Assembly (NCBI RefSeq): GCF_026017845.1
Contig: NZ_CP100416.1
Location: 9,488,366 to 9,552,365 of the forward strand
Origin: Amycolatopsis mediterranei
GTDB taxonomy: Bacteria > Actinomycetota > Actinomycetes > Mycobacteriales > Pseudonocardiaceae
DNA: 64,000 nucleotides
Direction of reading: 5' to 3'
The notes below the pieces were generated by a model. The model worked only from the letters and a program-made list of their open reading frames with translations, had not been told where the DNA came from and ran no database searches. A program made the translations under genes and the position numbers. The number at the start of each line of letters is the position of its first letter. Position 1 is the first letter of the stretch. This document shows positions 1-8,726 of this stretch, piece after piece.

Positions 1-3000
1 GCCGGGCTCGCCGCCGCGGTCAAAGTCGCGAGCAGCCTCAGGAACCAGGACGGCACCGCAGTTCTTTCCGCTCGATATCACCTGTTCCTGCGCGCGACTG
101 AGGGCGCCTTCACCTGCCTGAGCCCCAATGGCCCTCACGTGCATCTCGCGCGTCACGACCTGTGTCCTGAATGCGACACCCGAGTATTCGAGCTGGGGTC
201 CTGCAAGCGATGCGGCGCCGTGCACATCGTGGGCTCATCGGAGATCGTCGACGGCGTCATCCGCCTCCGTCCTCGCAAGGCCACCGAAAAGGGCACATGG
301 CTCGTACTCGGTGATCAGCCTGAGCTGATCGACGAAGACGAAGAAGCAGTAGCTGACGAGGGTAGAGGGGTCACGGGAAACAACGCCAAACTCTGCGCCA
401 AATGCGGTTCGCTCAACGACTCGCGCGCTACCGCTTGCGCTGACCGAAGCTGTAGAGCCAGCGACCTAAGGCCGGTGCGGCGCCTCAATCAAAAAGGTGA
501 CGAAATCGCCGGCTGCCTCGTCTGCGGAGCACGGGGTGCTGGCACCGTACGTATCTTCGAGACTGGCGCGGACGCCAGCGGAGCCGTAATCACAACGTCG
601 CTTTATCAATGCCTTCCACCGGGATCGGACCCAAGGGAAGCGGATCTCCCGGGCGAGGGGCGCAAGCTGCTCGCGTTCAGCGACAGTCGCCAGGCGGCCG
701 CCTACTTCGCCCCCTACCTCGAAGACTCCTACCTGCGCCTCCAGCGCCGGCGGTTGATCTCGCAGGGATTGATTGCTTCCGGCGCAGATGAAGAACCGGT
801 CGGCATCGAGGACCTGAGTTTCGAAACGAGGAAGGCAGCCAAGCGCACCCGAGTCTTCCCTGGTCGACTGACCGCCCAGCAGGAACTCCGCCAAGTCGCA
901 CCATGGGTCATGGCTGAGGTCCTCGCCACCGACGACCGTCAGTCGCTAGAGGGGCTTGGCTTGGCAAGCATCGCCCTGTACCGCGACAGGTCTTGGCAAG
1001 TCCCGAAGCCCCTACTGGATCTTGGTCTTGGGCCCGGTGAGGCATGGGCCTTCCTGCAGGAACTCGTCCGAACACTCCGTCAACAGGGCGCGGTCAGCAT
1101 GCCCGAGGACGTACCGCCCAACCACGAAATATTCGCACCTCGCCTCGGGCCGATCCGCGCCCGCCTGTCTGGACCTGAATCAGTTCGCAAGGTTTTGTCC
1201 TGGCTGCCGGGGAAAGGAACCAACCGTCGCGTTGACTACACCCGCCGAGTTCTCACAGCCTTGAACGTGGACACCGACGCGATCGCTCTCTTGAAGGGCA
1301 TTTGGGCGTTCTTAACCAATCCGAATTCGCCGGTGGACTGGCTTCGGTCATCGACGGAACATGCGCTGGGCATCGCCTACCAGGTAGACCACGAGTTGCT
1401 GAGACTAGTGTGGGTTTCCGAACGAAATCCAGTCCATCAGTGCACCACCTGCCGGCGCATTTCCCCATTCACCGTGCGTGGCGTCTGCCCGGCATTGAGC
1501 TGTGACGGCACGCTGGCGCCGTTCGTTCCACTAGATCTGGACGACGATATCGACCACTATCGATCGATCTACAGGTCGATGAACGCCGTGCCGCTGTCCG
1601 CAAAAGAACACACCGCGCAGTGGTCGAACGTCGAGGCGGCTTCCATCCAGCAAGACTTTATCCGCGGCCGCGTCAACGCACTGTCATGCTCGACGACGTT
1701 CGAGCTCGGTGTCGACGTAGGCGAGCTTCAGGCAGTGATGCTGAGGAACATGCCGCCGAACACCGCCAACTACATCCAGCGGGCTGGCCGAGCAGGCCGA
1801 CGCTCCGGGTCAGCTGCGCTCGTGGTGACATATGCGAATCGACGTAGCCATGACCTGACGCATTTTGCCGAACCGGAGGTGATGATGTCCGGTGTGATTC
1901 GAGCACCATACGTACCGCTCGTCAACGCCCGGATCAATCGTCGGCACGCACACTCGGTGGCGCTGGCCGAATTCTTCCGCTGGTACTTCGCGTCGACGAA
2001 CAAGATCGAGCGCACTGCTGGCGGATTCTTTTTGCCTGACGAGAGTGCGCCCACGGTCAGTTTGATCAAGGGATTTCTCTCCCCAGTGCCAACTGAGATC
2101 ACCAAGTCCCTGATGCGGATCCTGCCAGCGCAGATCGCGCATGAGCTCGGCGTCGAGAGCGGGATCTGGGCGTCGCACCTCATTGATCTTCTGGAGGACG
2201 TCCGCCGTGAGCTCGCTGCGGACGTGTCGGAACTCGAACACCTGCGTGATGAGGCAGCGGAAGCCAAGAATTTCCAATTGGCCGAGCGATACCAGCAAGT
2301 CGGCAACACGCTACGTCGACGAGACTTGCTCGGCTTCTTGGCCAACCACAACGTCCTTCCCAAGTACGGCTTCCCCACCGACAGCGTCGAGCTTCGAACT
2401 GCGTTCGGCCTAGGCAAGCATCTCGGGTCGAGCCTCGACCTGACTCGCGACCTTTCAGCCGCCATCCATGAGTACGCACCCGACGCTACCCTTGTCGCCG
2501 GAGGAAAACTCTGGACATCACGCGGAATCTACCGACTTCCTGGCCGAGATCTCGAAGAGTTCAACTACTACGTCTGCAAACGATGCGGCGGATTCCGACA
2601 AGCGGTCGCGGATGTCGACACGACCTGCTCCTACTGCGGAGCTGCCGCAGAGGCGACCCCCCGGAAGCTCACGATTCCCGAGTTCGGATTTGTCGCTGAC
2701 AAGGAGCCGAAGAACCCTGGACCGCGGCCGCCAATGCGCTCGTGGAGCGGGGCTACTCACATCCTTAAGCATCCGCCCGAGGGCAAGACCCGACAGCTCC
2801 GGCTCCCGGGCGGATCCGCGAATGTTCGAGTCGGTCCCCGGGGACGGCTGATCGCTGTTGCCGACGGGCCAGGAGGCCGTGGGTTCTGGATCTGCGACTG
2901 GTGCGGTCACGGTTCCGCTCGCGTCGCCAGCCCGCAAAAAGGTCCGGCGCACAAGCATCTCCTCCGAGACATCGACTGCAACGGGCCCCAGCACCCGCTC

Positions 3001-3450
3001 GATCTCGCTCACTCCTACGAAACAGACCTCCTGACGCTGGATCTCCGGGTCGCTGGATTCGTCGGCAACCAGGACGCATGGCACTCAGTGCTCTACGCGA
3101 TCGTCGAAGCTGCATGCGAAACGCTCGAGATTGGTCGCGACGACATAGGCGGCTCACTCACTCCGACTGGGATCGATCGCTGGGAGATCGTCCTTTTCGA
3201 CGCCGTGCCCGGCGGAGCAGGCCATGTCCTCATGATCGAGCAACGCCTCGAAAGTGTTTTCAACGCCGCCCTTCGACGTGTTAGCCTCTGCGACTGCGGG
3301 CCCGAGACTTCGTGCTATGGCTGCCTGCGCAGCTACAGCAACCAGCGGGAGCACGATGTTCTGTCACGGGGAGCTGCTGAGCAGATACTTCGCCGACTGA
3401 TCGATGACACCGGTCAGATTGACGCAAAATTCGCCCTCCGTCCGATCTGA
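1..3450 (+). CDS. C-terminal part of a giant SF2 helicase with DUF1998-type C-terminus (5' end outside window)
   Basis: The frame is open from base 1 with no stop, so the gene begins left of the window; about 1,149 residues are visible. Helicase motif IV is seen as RKLLAFSDSRQAAA near residues 220-235. Motif V is STTFELGVDVGEL and motif VI is YIQRAGRAGR; Walker A and DEAH motifs must lie upstream. The end carries the MrfA/DUF1998 signature CDCG...SCYGCLRSYSNQ. At least six further CxxC pairs look like zinc ribbons. Such proteins unwind DNA; the very large ones occur in defence systems (Druantia DruE is one of this architecture) and the small ones in repair (MrfA). The assignment to a defence system is inference, because the partner genes would be outside the window. 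GC is clearly lower than in the DNA right of 4740. Confidence 0.8.
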   Translation, partial: AGLAAAVKVASSLRNQDGTAVLSARYHLFLRATEGAFTCLSPNGPHVHLARHDLCPECDTRVFELGSCKRCGAVHIVGSSEIVDGVIRLRPRKATEKGTWLVLGDQPELIDEDEEAVADEGRGVTGNNAKLCAKCGSLNDSRATACADRSCRASDLRPVRRLNQKGDEIAGCLVCGARGAGTVRIFETGADASGAVITTSLYQCLPPGSDPREADLPGEGRKLLAFSDSRQAAAYFAPYLEDSYLRLQRRRLISQGLIASGADEEPVGIEDLSFETRKAAKRTRVFPGRLTAQQELRQVAPWVMAEVLATDDRQSLEGLGLASIALYRDRSWQVPKPLLDLGLGPGEAWAFLQELVRTLRQQGAVSMPEDVPPNHEIFAPRLGPIRARLSGPESVRKVLSWLPGKGTNRRVDYTRRVLTALNVDTDAIALLKGIWAFLTNPNSPVDWLRSSTEHALGIAYQVDHELLRLVWVSERNPVHQCTTCRRISPFTVRGVCPALSCDGTLAPFVPLDLDDDIDHYRSIYRSMNAVPLSAKEHTAQWSNVEAASIQQDFIRGRVNALSCSTTFELGVDVGELQAVMLRNMPPNTANYIQRAGRAGRRSGSAALVVTYANRRSHDLTHFAEPEVMMSGVIRAPYVPLVNARINRRHAHSVALAEFFRWYFASTNKIERTAGGFFLPDESAPTVSLIKGFLSPVPTEITKSLMRILPAQIAHELGVESGIWASHLIDLLEDVRRELAADVSELEHLRDEAAEAKNFQLAERYQQVGNTLRRRDLLGFLANHNVLPKYGFPTDSVELRTAFGLGKHLGSSLDLTRDLSAAIHEYAPDATLVAGGKLWTSRGIYRLPGRDLEEFNYYVCKRCGGFRQAVADVDTTCSYCGAAAEATPRKLTIPEFGFVADKEPKNPGPRPPMRSWSGATHILKHPPEGKTRQLRLPGGSANVRVGPRGRLIAVADGPGGRGFWICDWCGHGSARVASPQKGPAHKHLLRDIDCNGPQHPLDLAHSYETDLLTLDLRVAGFVGNQDAWHSVLYAIVEAACETLEIGRDDIGGSLTPTGIDRWEIVLFDAVPGGAGHVLMIEQRLESVFNAALRRVSLCDCGPETSCYGCLRSYSNQREHDVLSRGAAEQILRRLIDDTGQIDAKFALRPI

Positions 3451-3502
3451 GGGGTCGTGAAACCCGAATTGGCTCATAGATTCGGGTGGCATGCTTGCCG
3501 CG

Positions 3503-3889
3503 TCAGGTCCACGCCGAGTCCTCGCGCAGGTGCAACCCTGGCTTGTGTCGCACCCTACACGGCACGCCAGCACCACCTCCCCGGCACGGCAGGCGCATAG
3601 ACGTCGGCTGACCACAGATGACGTGCCAACCACCGGTGTATTCGTTGCGGGCCAAGAACACTCGTTCCCCGCTGTCCGCGGTGGCCTGAACCGTCCGGTT
3701 GGCGTAGGTAAGTTCGACAGTGTATCGGTCGGCAACATCGGATGTCGCCTGATCAGCAAGCATCCAGCGCTTGACTTCTAGCACCGCGCCGAGAGTCGGC
3801 GGCGAGGCCATCTCGCGCTGCCACCGTTCGGCAGCCTCCGCTTCCTCGCGCGCCTTTCGGGCCGCCGCATCAGCCTGCTCGATCTCCAT
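3503..3889 (-). CDS. Hypothetical protein, probable mobile-element remnant
   Basis: A 128-codon frame starting at an ATG that lies inside the 3' end of the small zinc-finger frame upstream (20-nt overlap). Residues 1-30 are an Ala/Glu/Arg-rich helix (EQADAAARKAREEAEAAER). Residues 30-95 are a soluble region with alternating charged and hydrophobic residues ending in GGWHVICGQP. The last 35 residues are Arg/Cys-rich and less convincing. I recognise no family. The overlap with its neighbour, the low GC and the place between a helicase and a tRNA suggest a phage or integrative-element gene. Confidence 0.4.
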   Translation of the reverse strand: MEIEQADAAARKAREEAEAAERWQREMASPPTLGAVLEVKRWMLADQATSDVADRYTVELTYANRTVQATADSGERVFLARNEYTGGWHVICGQPTSMRLPCRGGGAGVPCRVRHKPGLHLREDSAWT

Positions 3890-4028
3890 CGCGAACGCCC
3901 TGAGACCGCTTGTTGTGTGTTCCGCACGGCTGCTTCTTCTTGTTCACACACTGCTCGCCGGGCGCAGCCTGGCAGACCGGGCACTCGTAATTGTCCCGAG
4001 TGGGGTCGTGCACGACGACAACAGTCAT
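3870..4028 (-). CDS. Small CxxC...C...C...H zinc-finger protein, 52 aa
   Basis: The frame starts at ATG 4028 and ends at TGA 3872-3870, giving 52 residues. It contains C16-P-V-C19, then AAPGEQC27, then PC35GTH38. This CPxCxAxPGxxC...H pattern is typical of tiny zinc-binding proteins in actinophages and actinobacterial integrative elements. Ligands are seen directly; the function is unknown. It overlaps the next frame (start 3889) by 20 nt and the tail of the frame that reads from 4203. Of the three overlapping readings here, this one has the recognisable motif. The Shine-Dalgarno sequence is weak. Confidence 0.45.
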   Translation of the reverse strand: MTVVVVHDPTRDNYECPVCQAAPGEQCVNKKKQPCGTHNKRSQGVRDGDRAG

Positions 4029-4286
4029 ACAGACCCGTGCCTCGCGGATCCAGGAACCGGGAGACGAATTTGGTCACGCCGTAGGTGACGGACTCAAAGC
4101 CGCCGTTGCGGCCAACCACCAGCTCAGTGATGGGACCGTACTTACGAAGCGCCTCAGCCGGGACAACCGAGTAGTCACGGCCACCGAGCCATGCTCGGTC
4201 CACTCTTGCCCGATAACGGGATCACCGAGTCGGGCCCACGCAATAGGCTCGCCGCACCAGCCGTCATATAGAATCGCGCCGCTCAT
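4010..4286 (-). pseudogene. Frameshifted phage-like gene fragment
   Basis: An ATG at 4286 preceded by AGGA-type ribosome-binding sequence opens a frame beginning MSGAILYDGWCGEPIAWARL, which reads sensibly for about 35 residues. Another frame then takes over from about 4205 and gives an equally plausible protein stretch (AEALRKYGPITELVVGRNGG, then FESVTYGVTKFVSRFLDPRG) up to about 4010. Neither frame is convincing over the whole length. The simplest reading is one gene broken by a frameshift near 4200-4215. Two separate short genes are possible. No family recognised. Confidence 0.35.
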
Positions 4287-4367
4287 GTTCCTATCCTGCT
4301 CTGACGACCCCGGCAGGGCGCTGCACTGGCGGACCGTGGCAGCGTGTCACCGATCGAGCTTGGCCAC

Positions 4368-4631
4368 CTACGTGTCCTTGCGGCTCAGGAATGCCGCGCA
4401 GCGTCCGGCGCCCCGCTGGTGCAGGTAGGCAGGCGGGGCCGGCGAGGCTATCGATCTCGGTGACCGGGGCGCGCTCGGGGAGGTCGGCTGAGACGGATCC
4501 TCGGAGGCCGCCTTCTGGCCCCGCGACCACGCCTCGGCATCCTCGTCGATGAGAACACTAACGTGAGCCAACTCGGGACCGGAGAGTTGCGTGATCAGTA
4601 CCGTGAGCACAGACGCATCTACCCACCACAT
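4368..4631 (-). CDS. Short hypothetical frame, doubtful
   Basis: An 87-codon frame whose first 45 residues (VDASVLTVLITQLSGPELAH, then VSVLIDEDAEAWSRGQKAAS) have a credible composition. The remainder is Ser/Pro/Arg-rich as expected of non-coding GC-rich sequence. No ribosome-binding site is visible. It lies in the low-GC stretch left of tRNA-Ala and may be a decayed element gene. Confidence 0.25.
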   Translation of the reverse strand: MWWVDASVLTVLITQLSGPELAHVSVLIDEDAEAWSRGQKAASEDPSQPTSPSAPRSPRSIASPAPPAYLHQRGAGRCAAFLSRKDT

Positions 4632-4673
4632 GACTGATCAACTCATGCATCGGCGCGGCCCCCAAGACCACAT

Positions 4674-4708
4674 ATAACAAAATGGACACGAACCACTGGT
4701 TCGTGTCC
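4674..4708 (-). terminator. Intrinsic terminator downstream of tRNA-Ala
   Basis: A perfect 11-bp stem with a 3-nt loop (arms 4684-4694 and 4698-4708) is followed, reading the minus strand, by ATTTTGTTA. This is a stem plus U-rich tract placed about 32 nt beyond the tRNA 3' end. A second 8-bp stem (4711-4718 with 4723-4730, loop GAGT) sits between it and the tRNA. Confidence 0.75.
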
Positions 4709-4740
4709 AACAACCCGAGAGTTCGGGTTGTGAAACGTTG

Positions 4741-4813
4741 TGGAGCTGAGGGGAATCGAACCCCTGACCTTCTCGATGCGAACGAGACGCGCTACCAACT
4801 GCGCTACAGCCCC
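4741..4813 (-). tRNA. tRNA-Ala(CGC)
   Basis: The minus strand folds as a cloverleaf. The acceptor GGGGCTG pairs with CAGCTCC (one G-U pair) and A is the discriminator. The D arm is GCGC/GCGC, the anticodon stem TCTCG/CGAGA with loop TTCGCAT, and the T arm AGGGG-TTCGATT-CCCCT. The loop gives anticodon CGC, which reads GCG. CCA is not encoded. Its 3' end faces the low-GC island. Confidence 0.95.
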
Positions 4814-4867
4814 TTGGTTGTGCTCGTAGAGCTTAGCAGTGCCCTACGAGCACCCCGCTCAGGGGGG

Positions 4868-5707
4868 TCACTCCCCGACCGCCCGCCGATAAGGGCCGGT
4901 CCCCGGCTCGTCGAGCTCCTCGAACGCCGGGTCCTCGTCGTCGAGGTCGACGACGACCGCGCTGCGGCGGACGCGGGACGTCGGGGACGGGCGGCGCTCG
5001 ACGACCTGGCGGCGGACCGGCTCGACGACCTCCACGTCCTCGGTTTCCGCGTGGTCCTCTTCCTCCCGCGAATCCCGCGAAGGCGAGACCAAGGGAGCCG
5101 ACGGACGCCGGGGCGCGCGGGTGCTGTTGAAGCGGGCGAGCCGGCGCTGCCGGATCTCCTCCTCGATGCGCACCTGGCGGCGCAGGTACACGAGGTACCC
5201 GACGAGCATGACGTCGATCGCGCCGTGGCCCCACCAGGCCAGCGGGACGACGAAGCCCGCGACGACCCCGGTGACCACCGCGATCACGAGCAGGATGACG
5301 ACGATGCGCTGCCGGAAGCCGTACTTGGCGCGGGCCGCGATCTCGGCGGCCTCGGGGTCGAAGCCGCCGCGGCCGGGCCGGTAGCCGGCGCGGTCACGCT
5401 CGGCCCGCGAGCCGCGGGCCGGCTGCGGGAGCGGCTCCGGCTCGTGCTCCGGTTCGTCGAGGTCGTCTTCGAGTTCGAGCTCGGCCTCCAGTTCGGCGAG
5501 GTCGTCCTCCACCGAAGGCCGGGACTTCCCGGAATCGTCGGACATGGCGAATTCCTCCCGGTCTTCGTTGCGTCCACTGCGCACGACCCTCGCCGCGAGC
5601 GCCGAGTCGGCCGTTCTCGCGACCTGCTGCCGCCGACGCGCGACCATGGGCACGAGTACGACGAGCCATGCCGCGGCGAGCGCGACGATGATCACGGAGC
5701 TGGGCAT
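4868..5707 (-). CDS. glpR: Divisome membrane protein of the SepX/GlpR family
   Basis: 279 residues. An N-terminal membrane helix (residues 4-22, SVIIVALAAAWLVVLVPMVA) is followed by a basic RRR and an acidic cytoplasmic linker. Two more hydrophobic segments lie at about 134-154 and 163-176, before a charged tail. The start of the protein and the gene order glp-rimJ-glpR match the family. In Corynebacterium this protein is the membrane receptor of the MoeA-like Glp, which binds FtsZ; in Streptomyces the homologue SepX supports septation. Here glp lies two genes upstream on the same strand. A 163-bp gap to rimJ leaves room for its own promoter. Confidence 0.85.
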   Translation of the reverse strand: MPSSVIIVALAAAWLVVLVPMVARRRQQVARTADSALAARVVRSGRNEDREEFAMSDDSGKSRPSVEDDLAELEAELELEDDLDEPEHEPEPLPQPARGSRAERDRAGYRPGRGGFDPEAAEIAARAKYGFRQRIVVILLVIAVVTGVVAGFVVPLAWWGHGAIDVMLVGYLVYLRRQVRIEEEIRQRRLARFNSTRAPRRPSAPLVSPSRDSREEEDHAETEDVEVVEPVRRQVVERRPSPTSRVRRSAVVVDLDDEDPAFEELDEPGTGPYRRAVGE

Positions 5708-5870
5708 CTCCCGTCACCTCCCCCGATCCTTCCACCACGAATCACGTTAGTCACAGGAGTAACAGATCGGGCGGAGACTCGCCGGTTTGGATCACGGAAA
5801 AGCCTCACCGGATTAGGTGAAACTCACAGCATGTGGTAACGCGGCTACTGACCCGGGTGGGTAATCACGT

Positions 5871-6539
5871 TCAGGCGTAGTCGGCGCGGCCCGTCGCGAC
5901 CAGCCGCGACACCAGCCCGGCCCCGGTTTCCTCGCGCGTCAGTGCGTAGCAGTAGTGGTCCCGCCAGCCGCCCGCAACGTCGAGATAACGCTCGAACAGG
6001 CCCTCTCGCCGGTAGCCCGCCTTGGTGAGAACCCGCAGGCTGGCGGCGTTTTCCGGCCGCACGGTGGCCTCCAGCCGGTGCAGGCCGCCCGGCCCGAAGG
6101 CGTGGTCGGTGACGAGCGCGACGGCGGCCGTCGCCACCCCGCCGCGGACCACCTCGGACGACACCCAGTAGCCGATCCAGGCCGACCGCAGCGACGCCCG
6201 GATGACGTTACCCACAGTGATCTGCCCCGCCAGGCGACCGTCCAGGGTGATGGTGAACGGCAGGCACTGACCACGCCGAGCGAGCGAACGCAGCGCCGCC
6301 CACTGCGACGGCCACGACCAGAAGGCGTTGCGTTCCGGCCACGGGCCGATGCCGGTGGGCTCCCACATTTCGAGGTGCGCGCGGTCCCGGAGCCGGATCC
6401 GGCTCCACTCGCCGGCGTCGCGCAGCCGGACCGGCCGGATCGCGACCTCGCCCGCGGCCACCCGCAGCGGGCCGAGCCGCGCCGGCCAGCCCGGATGCCG
6501 GCTTTCGACCGGATAGGACACGCCCGACACGGAGTTCAT
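5871..6539 (-). CDS. rimJ: RimJ-like GNAT acetyltransferase
   Basis: 222 residues of the GNAT fold, RimJ/RimL subgroup. Visible features are AIRPVRLRDAGEW, WIGYWVSSEVVRGGVATAAV (acetyl-CoA loop) and the closing LRVLTKAGYRREGLFERYL. The ATG shares one base with the glp stop (TGATG), so the two are translationally coupled. Members acetylate N-terminal amines, classically ribosomal protein S5, from acetyl-CoA in the cytoplasm; the substrate here is not known. The M. tuberculosis counterpart by position is Rv0995. Confidence 0.85.
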   Translation of the reverse strand: MNSVSGVSYPVESRHPGWPARLGPLRVAAGEVAIRPVRLRDAGEWSRIRLRDRAHLEMWEPTGIGPWPERNAFWSWPSQWAALRSLARRGQCLPFTITLDGRLAGQITVGNVIRASLRSAWIGYWVSSEVVRGGVATAAVALVTDHAFGPGGLHRLEATVRPENAASLRVLTKAGYRREGLFERYLDVAGGWRDHYCYALTREETGAGLVSRLVATGRADYA

Positions 6540-7816
6540 CAGGCCCGTTGCGCCAGGAAGGTGACTTGGACCTGTTCGCCGGCGGCGACTTCGGTCGCCT
6601 CTTCCGGCACGTTGATCAGGCAGTTCGCCTCGGCCAGCGACGCGAGCAGGTGCGCTCCGGACTGGCCGAGCGGCTGGACCAGGTACTCGCCGTTGGCCTC
6701 GTCGCGCAGCAGCTGGCCGCGGAGGAAGCCGCGCCGGCCGGCGGTCGAAGTGACCGGCGACAGCAGCCGCGCGCCGACGATCCGCCGGTGCGGGTTGCGG
6801 GTCCCGCGCGCCGCCCGGATCAGCGGCCGCACCAGCACCTCGAACACCACCAGCGCGCTCATCGGGTTGCCCGGGATGAGGAACGTCGGCACCGAGTCGG
6901 GGCCGAGCCTGCCGAACCCCTGGACCGAGCCGGGGTGCATCGCCACCCGCGTCATGTCGATCCGGCCGAGGTCGGACAGCGCGGCGTGGACCTCGTCGCC
7001 GGTGGCGCCCCCGGCGCCGCCCGCGACCACGACGATCTCCGACATCAGCAGCCGGCCCTCGACGACCTCCCGCAGCCGCTTCGGCTCGCTCGGCACGATG
7101 CCGACCCGGCTGACCTCGGCACCCGCGTCCCGGGCGGCCGCGGACAGGGCGTAGGAGTTGACGTCGTAGACCTGCCCGACCGACGGCGTCCGGTCGACGT
7201 CGACCAGTTCGTCGCCGACGGACACGATCGACACCCGTGGCCGCGGGTAGACGAGGACTTTGGCCCGGCCGACCGCGGCCAGCAGGCCCACCTGGGCCGA
7301 GCCGATCGTGTCGCCGCGGCGCACCGCGACGTCCCCGATCTGGACGTCCTCGCCGGCCCGCCGCACGTACCCCGCCGACGGCACCGAGCGGTGCACCGTG
7401 ACCTTGGCCTGGTGCCCGTCGGTGTAGGCGAGCGGCACGACGGCGTCGGCCAGCGTCGGCAGCGGCGCGCCGGTGTCGACGCGGACGGCCTGGCCGGGCT
7501 GGAGCCGGCGCGGCTGGCGCGAGCCCGCCGCGATCTCCCCGACGACCGGCAGCTGCACCGGCTCCTGCCCGGCGTTGCGGACGTCGACGCTGCGCACCGC
7601 GTACCCGTCGATCGCGGCTTGGTCGAACCCGGGCAGCGCGTGCTCGGCGACCACCTCCTCGGCGCAGAGCAGGCCCTGGGCCTCGGAGATCGCCACGCGC
7701 ACCGGCTGGGGCCGGACGGCGGCGTCCAAGGTCATCGAGATCTGCGCGTCGACCGAGCGCAGCTCGGCCTCGTCCCCGGCCGCTTCCGGCCGTGCCGCGT
7801 CGAGGGATTCCGTCAT
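6539..7816 (-). CDS. glp: Gephyrin/MoeA-like protein Glp
   Basis: 425 residues with the MoeA layout: LPGFDQAAIDGYAVRS near the N-terminus, domain III with VSIVSVGDELVD and YDVNSYAL, then LIPGNPMSALVVFEVLVRPL and a C-terminal beta domain. The start at 7816 overlaps the galU stop as ATGA; a GTG-type extension to 7849 is less likely. The canonical MoeA loop GGVSVG is changed to GGAGGATGDE. Position next to galU, rimJ and glpR identifies it with M. tuberculosis moeA1 and Corynebacterium Glp, a division factor linking FtsZ to GlpR. A role in molybdenum insertion cannot be excluded. Confidence 0.85.
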   Translation of the reverse strand: MTESLDAARPEAAGDEAELRSVDAQISMTLDAAVRPQPVRVAISEAQGLLCAEEVVAEHALPGFDQAAIDGYAVRSVDVRNAGQEPVQLPVVGEIAAGSRQPRRLQPGQAVRVDTGAPLPTLADAVVPLAYTDGHQAKVTVHRSVPSAGYVRRAGEDVQIGDVAVRRGDTIGSAQVGLLAAVGRAKVLVYPRPRVSIVSVGDELVDVDRTPSVGQVYDVNSYALSAAARDAGAEVSRVGIVPSEPKRLREVVEGRLLMSEIVVVAGGAGGATGDEVHAALSDLGRIDMTRVAMHPGSVQGFGRLGPDSVPTFLIPGNPMSALVVFEVLVRPLIRAARGTRNPHRRIVGARLLSPVTSTAGRRGFLRGQLLRDEANGEYLVQPLGQSGAHLLASLAEANCLINVPEEATEVAAGEQVQVTFLAQRA

Positions 7817-8718
7817 GGGCGCTCTGTCCCGATCCGTTCCGTCAGCCACGCCCGTAAAGATGGACCGTACTCGGGCGTTTCAAGCGCGAAATCGACCGCG
7901 GCGCGCAGGAAACCACCCGGATTCCCCAGGTCGTGGCGTCCGCCGCGGTGGACGACGACGTGCACCGGGTGTCCCTCGCTGATCAGCAGCGCGACCGCGT
8001 CGGTCAGCTGCAGCTCGCCGCCGCTGCCCGGGGTGATCCGCTTGAGCGCGTCGAAGATCGCCCGGTCGAGCAGGTACCGCCCGGCCGCGGCGTAGGTCGA
8101 CGGCGCGTCCTCCGGCTTCGGCTTCTCGACCATCCCGTGCACCTGCTTGACGTCTTCGTCGTCGGTGTCGGTGACGTCGAAGACGCCGTACGGCGAGATC
8201 TCGGCCTTCGGGATGTCGAACGCGCAGAGCACGCTGCCGCCGTACTGGGCGCGGACCGCGCCCATCCGCTCGAGCACGCCGGTGGGCAGCACGAGGTCGT
8301 CCGGGAGCAGCACGGCGACGGCCTCGTCGTCCGGGCGCAGGTTCGGCTCGGCCTGCGCGACGGCGTGGCCCAGGCCGAGGGCCTGTTCCTGGATGGCGGT
8401 TTCGACGGCGAGGAGATCGGTGCCCCGGCGCACCTTGGCGAGCAGTTCGGTCTTGCCCTTGGCCTCGAGGTTCCGCTCGAGCTCGGGCTGCTTTTCGAAG
8501 TACCGGACAACGGCGTCCTTGCCCGGCGAGGTCACGATGACCAGGCGTTCCGCGCCGGCGGCGGCGGCCTCGGCCGCGACCAGCTCGATGCCCGGGGTGT
8601 CCACCACCGGCAGGAGCTCCTTGGGCACGGCCTTCGTCGCCGGGAGGAACCGTGTCCCCAGGCCGGCGGCAGGCACGATGGCGGTTCTGAACGTCTGGGT
8701 GGTTGCGGCGCCCGTCAT
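7813..8718 (-). CDS. galU: UTP-glucose-1-phosphate uridylyltransferase
   Basis: 301 residues. It shows the nucleotidyltransferase signature AAGLGTRFLPATKAVPKELL, the uridine-binding region LGLGHAV, and LPDDLVL. It makes UDP-glucose from UTP and glucose-1-phosphate for envelope glycans. The start at 8718 is preferred because a minus-strand -10-like TAGGCT ends 8 nt upstream and the frame further upstream runs through the divergent 5-FCL gene. It heads the coupled group galU-glp-rimJ. Confidence 0.93.
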   Translation of the reverse strand: MTGAATTQTFRTAIVPAAGLGTRFLPATKAVPKELLPVVDTPGIELVAAEAAAAGAERLVIVTSPGKDAVVRYFEKQPELERNLEAKGKTELLAKVRRGTDLLAVETAIQEQALGLGHAVAQAEPNLRPDDEAVAVLLPDDLVLPTGVLERMGAVRAQYGGSVLCAFDIPKAEISPYGVFDVTDTDDEDVKQVHGMVEKPKPEDAPSTYAAAGRYLLDRAIFDALKRITPGSGGELQLTDAVALLISEGHPVHVVVHRGGRHDLGNPGGFLRAAVDFALETPEYGPSLRAWLTERIGTERP

Positions 8719-8726
8719 GGGCGCAG

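Noticed and set aside
6548..8095. A plus-strand frame of about 515 codons
   Set aside because: It lies antisense to glp and the galU end, both supported by motifs and stop-start coupling.
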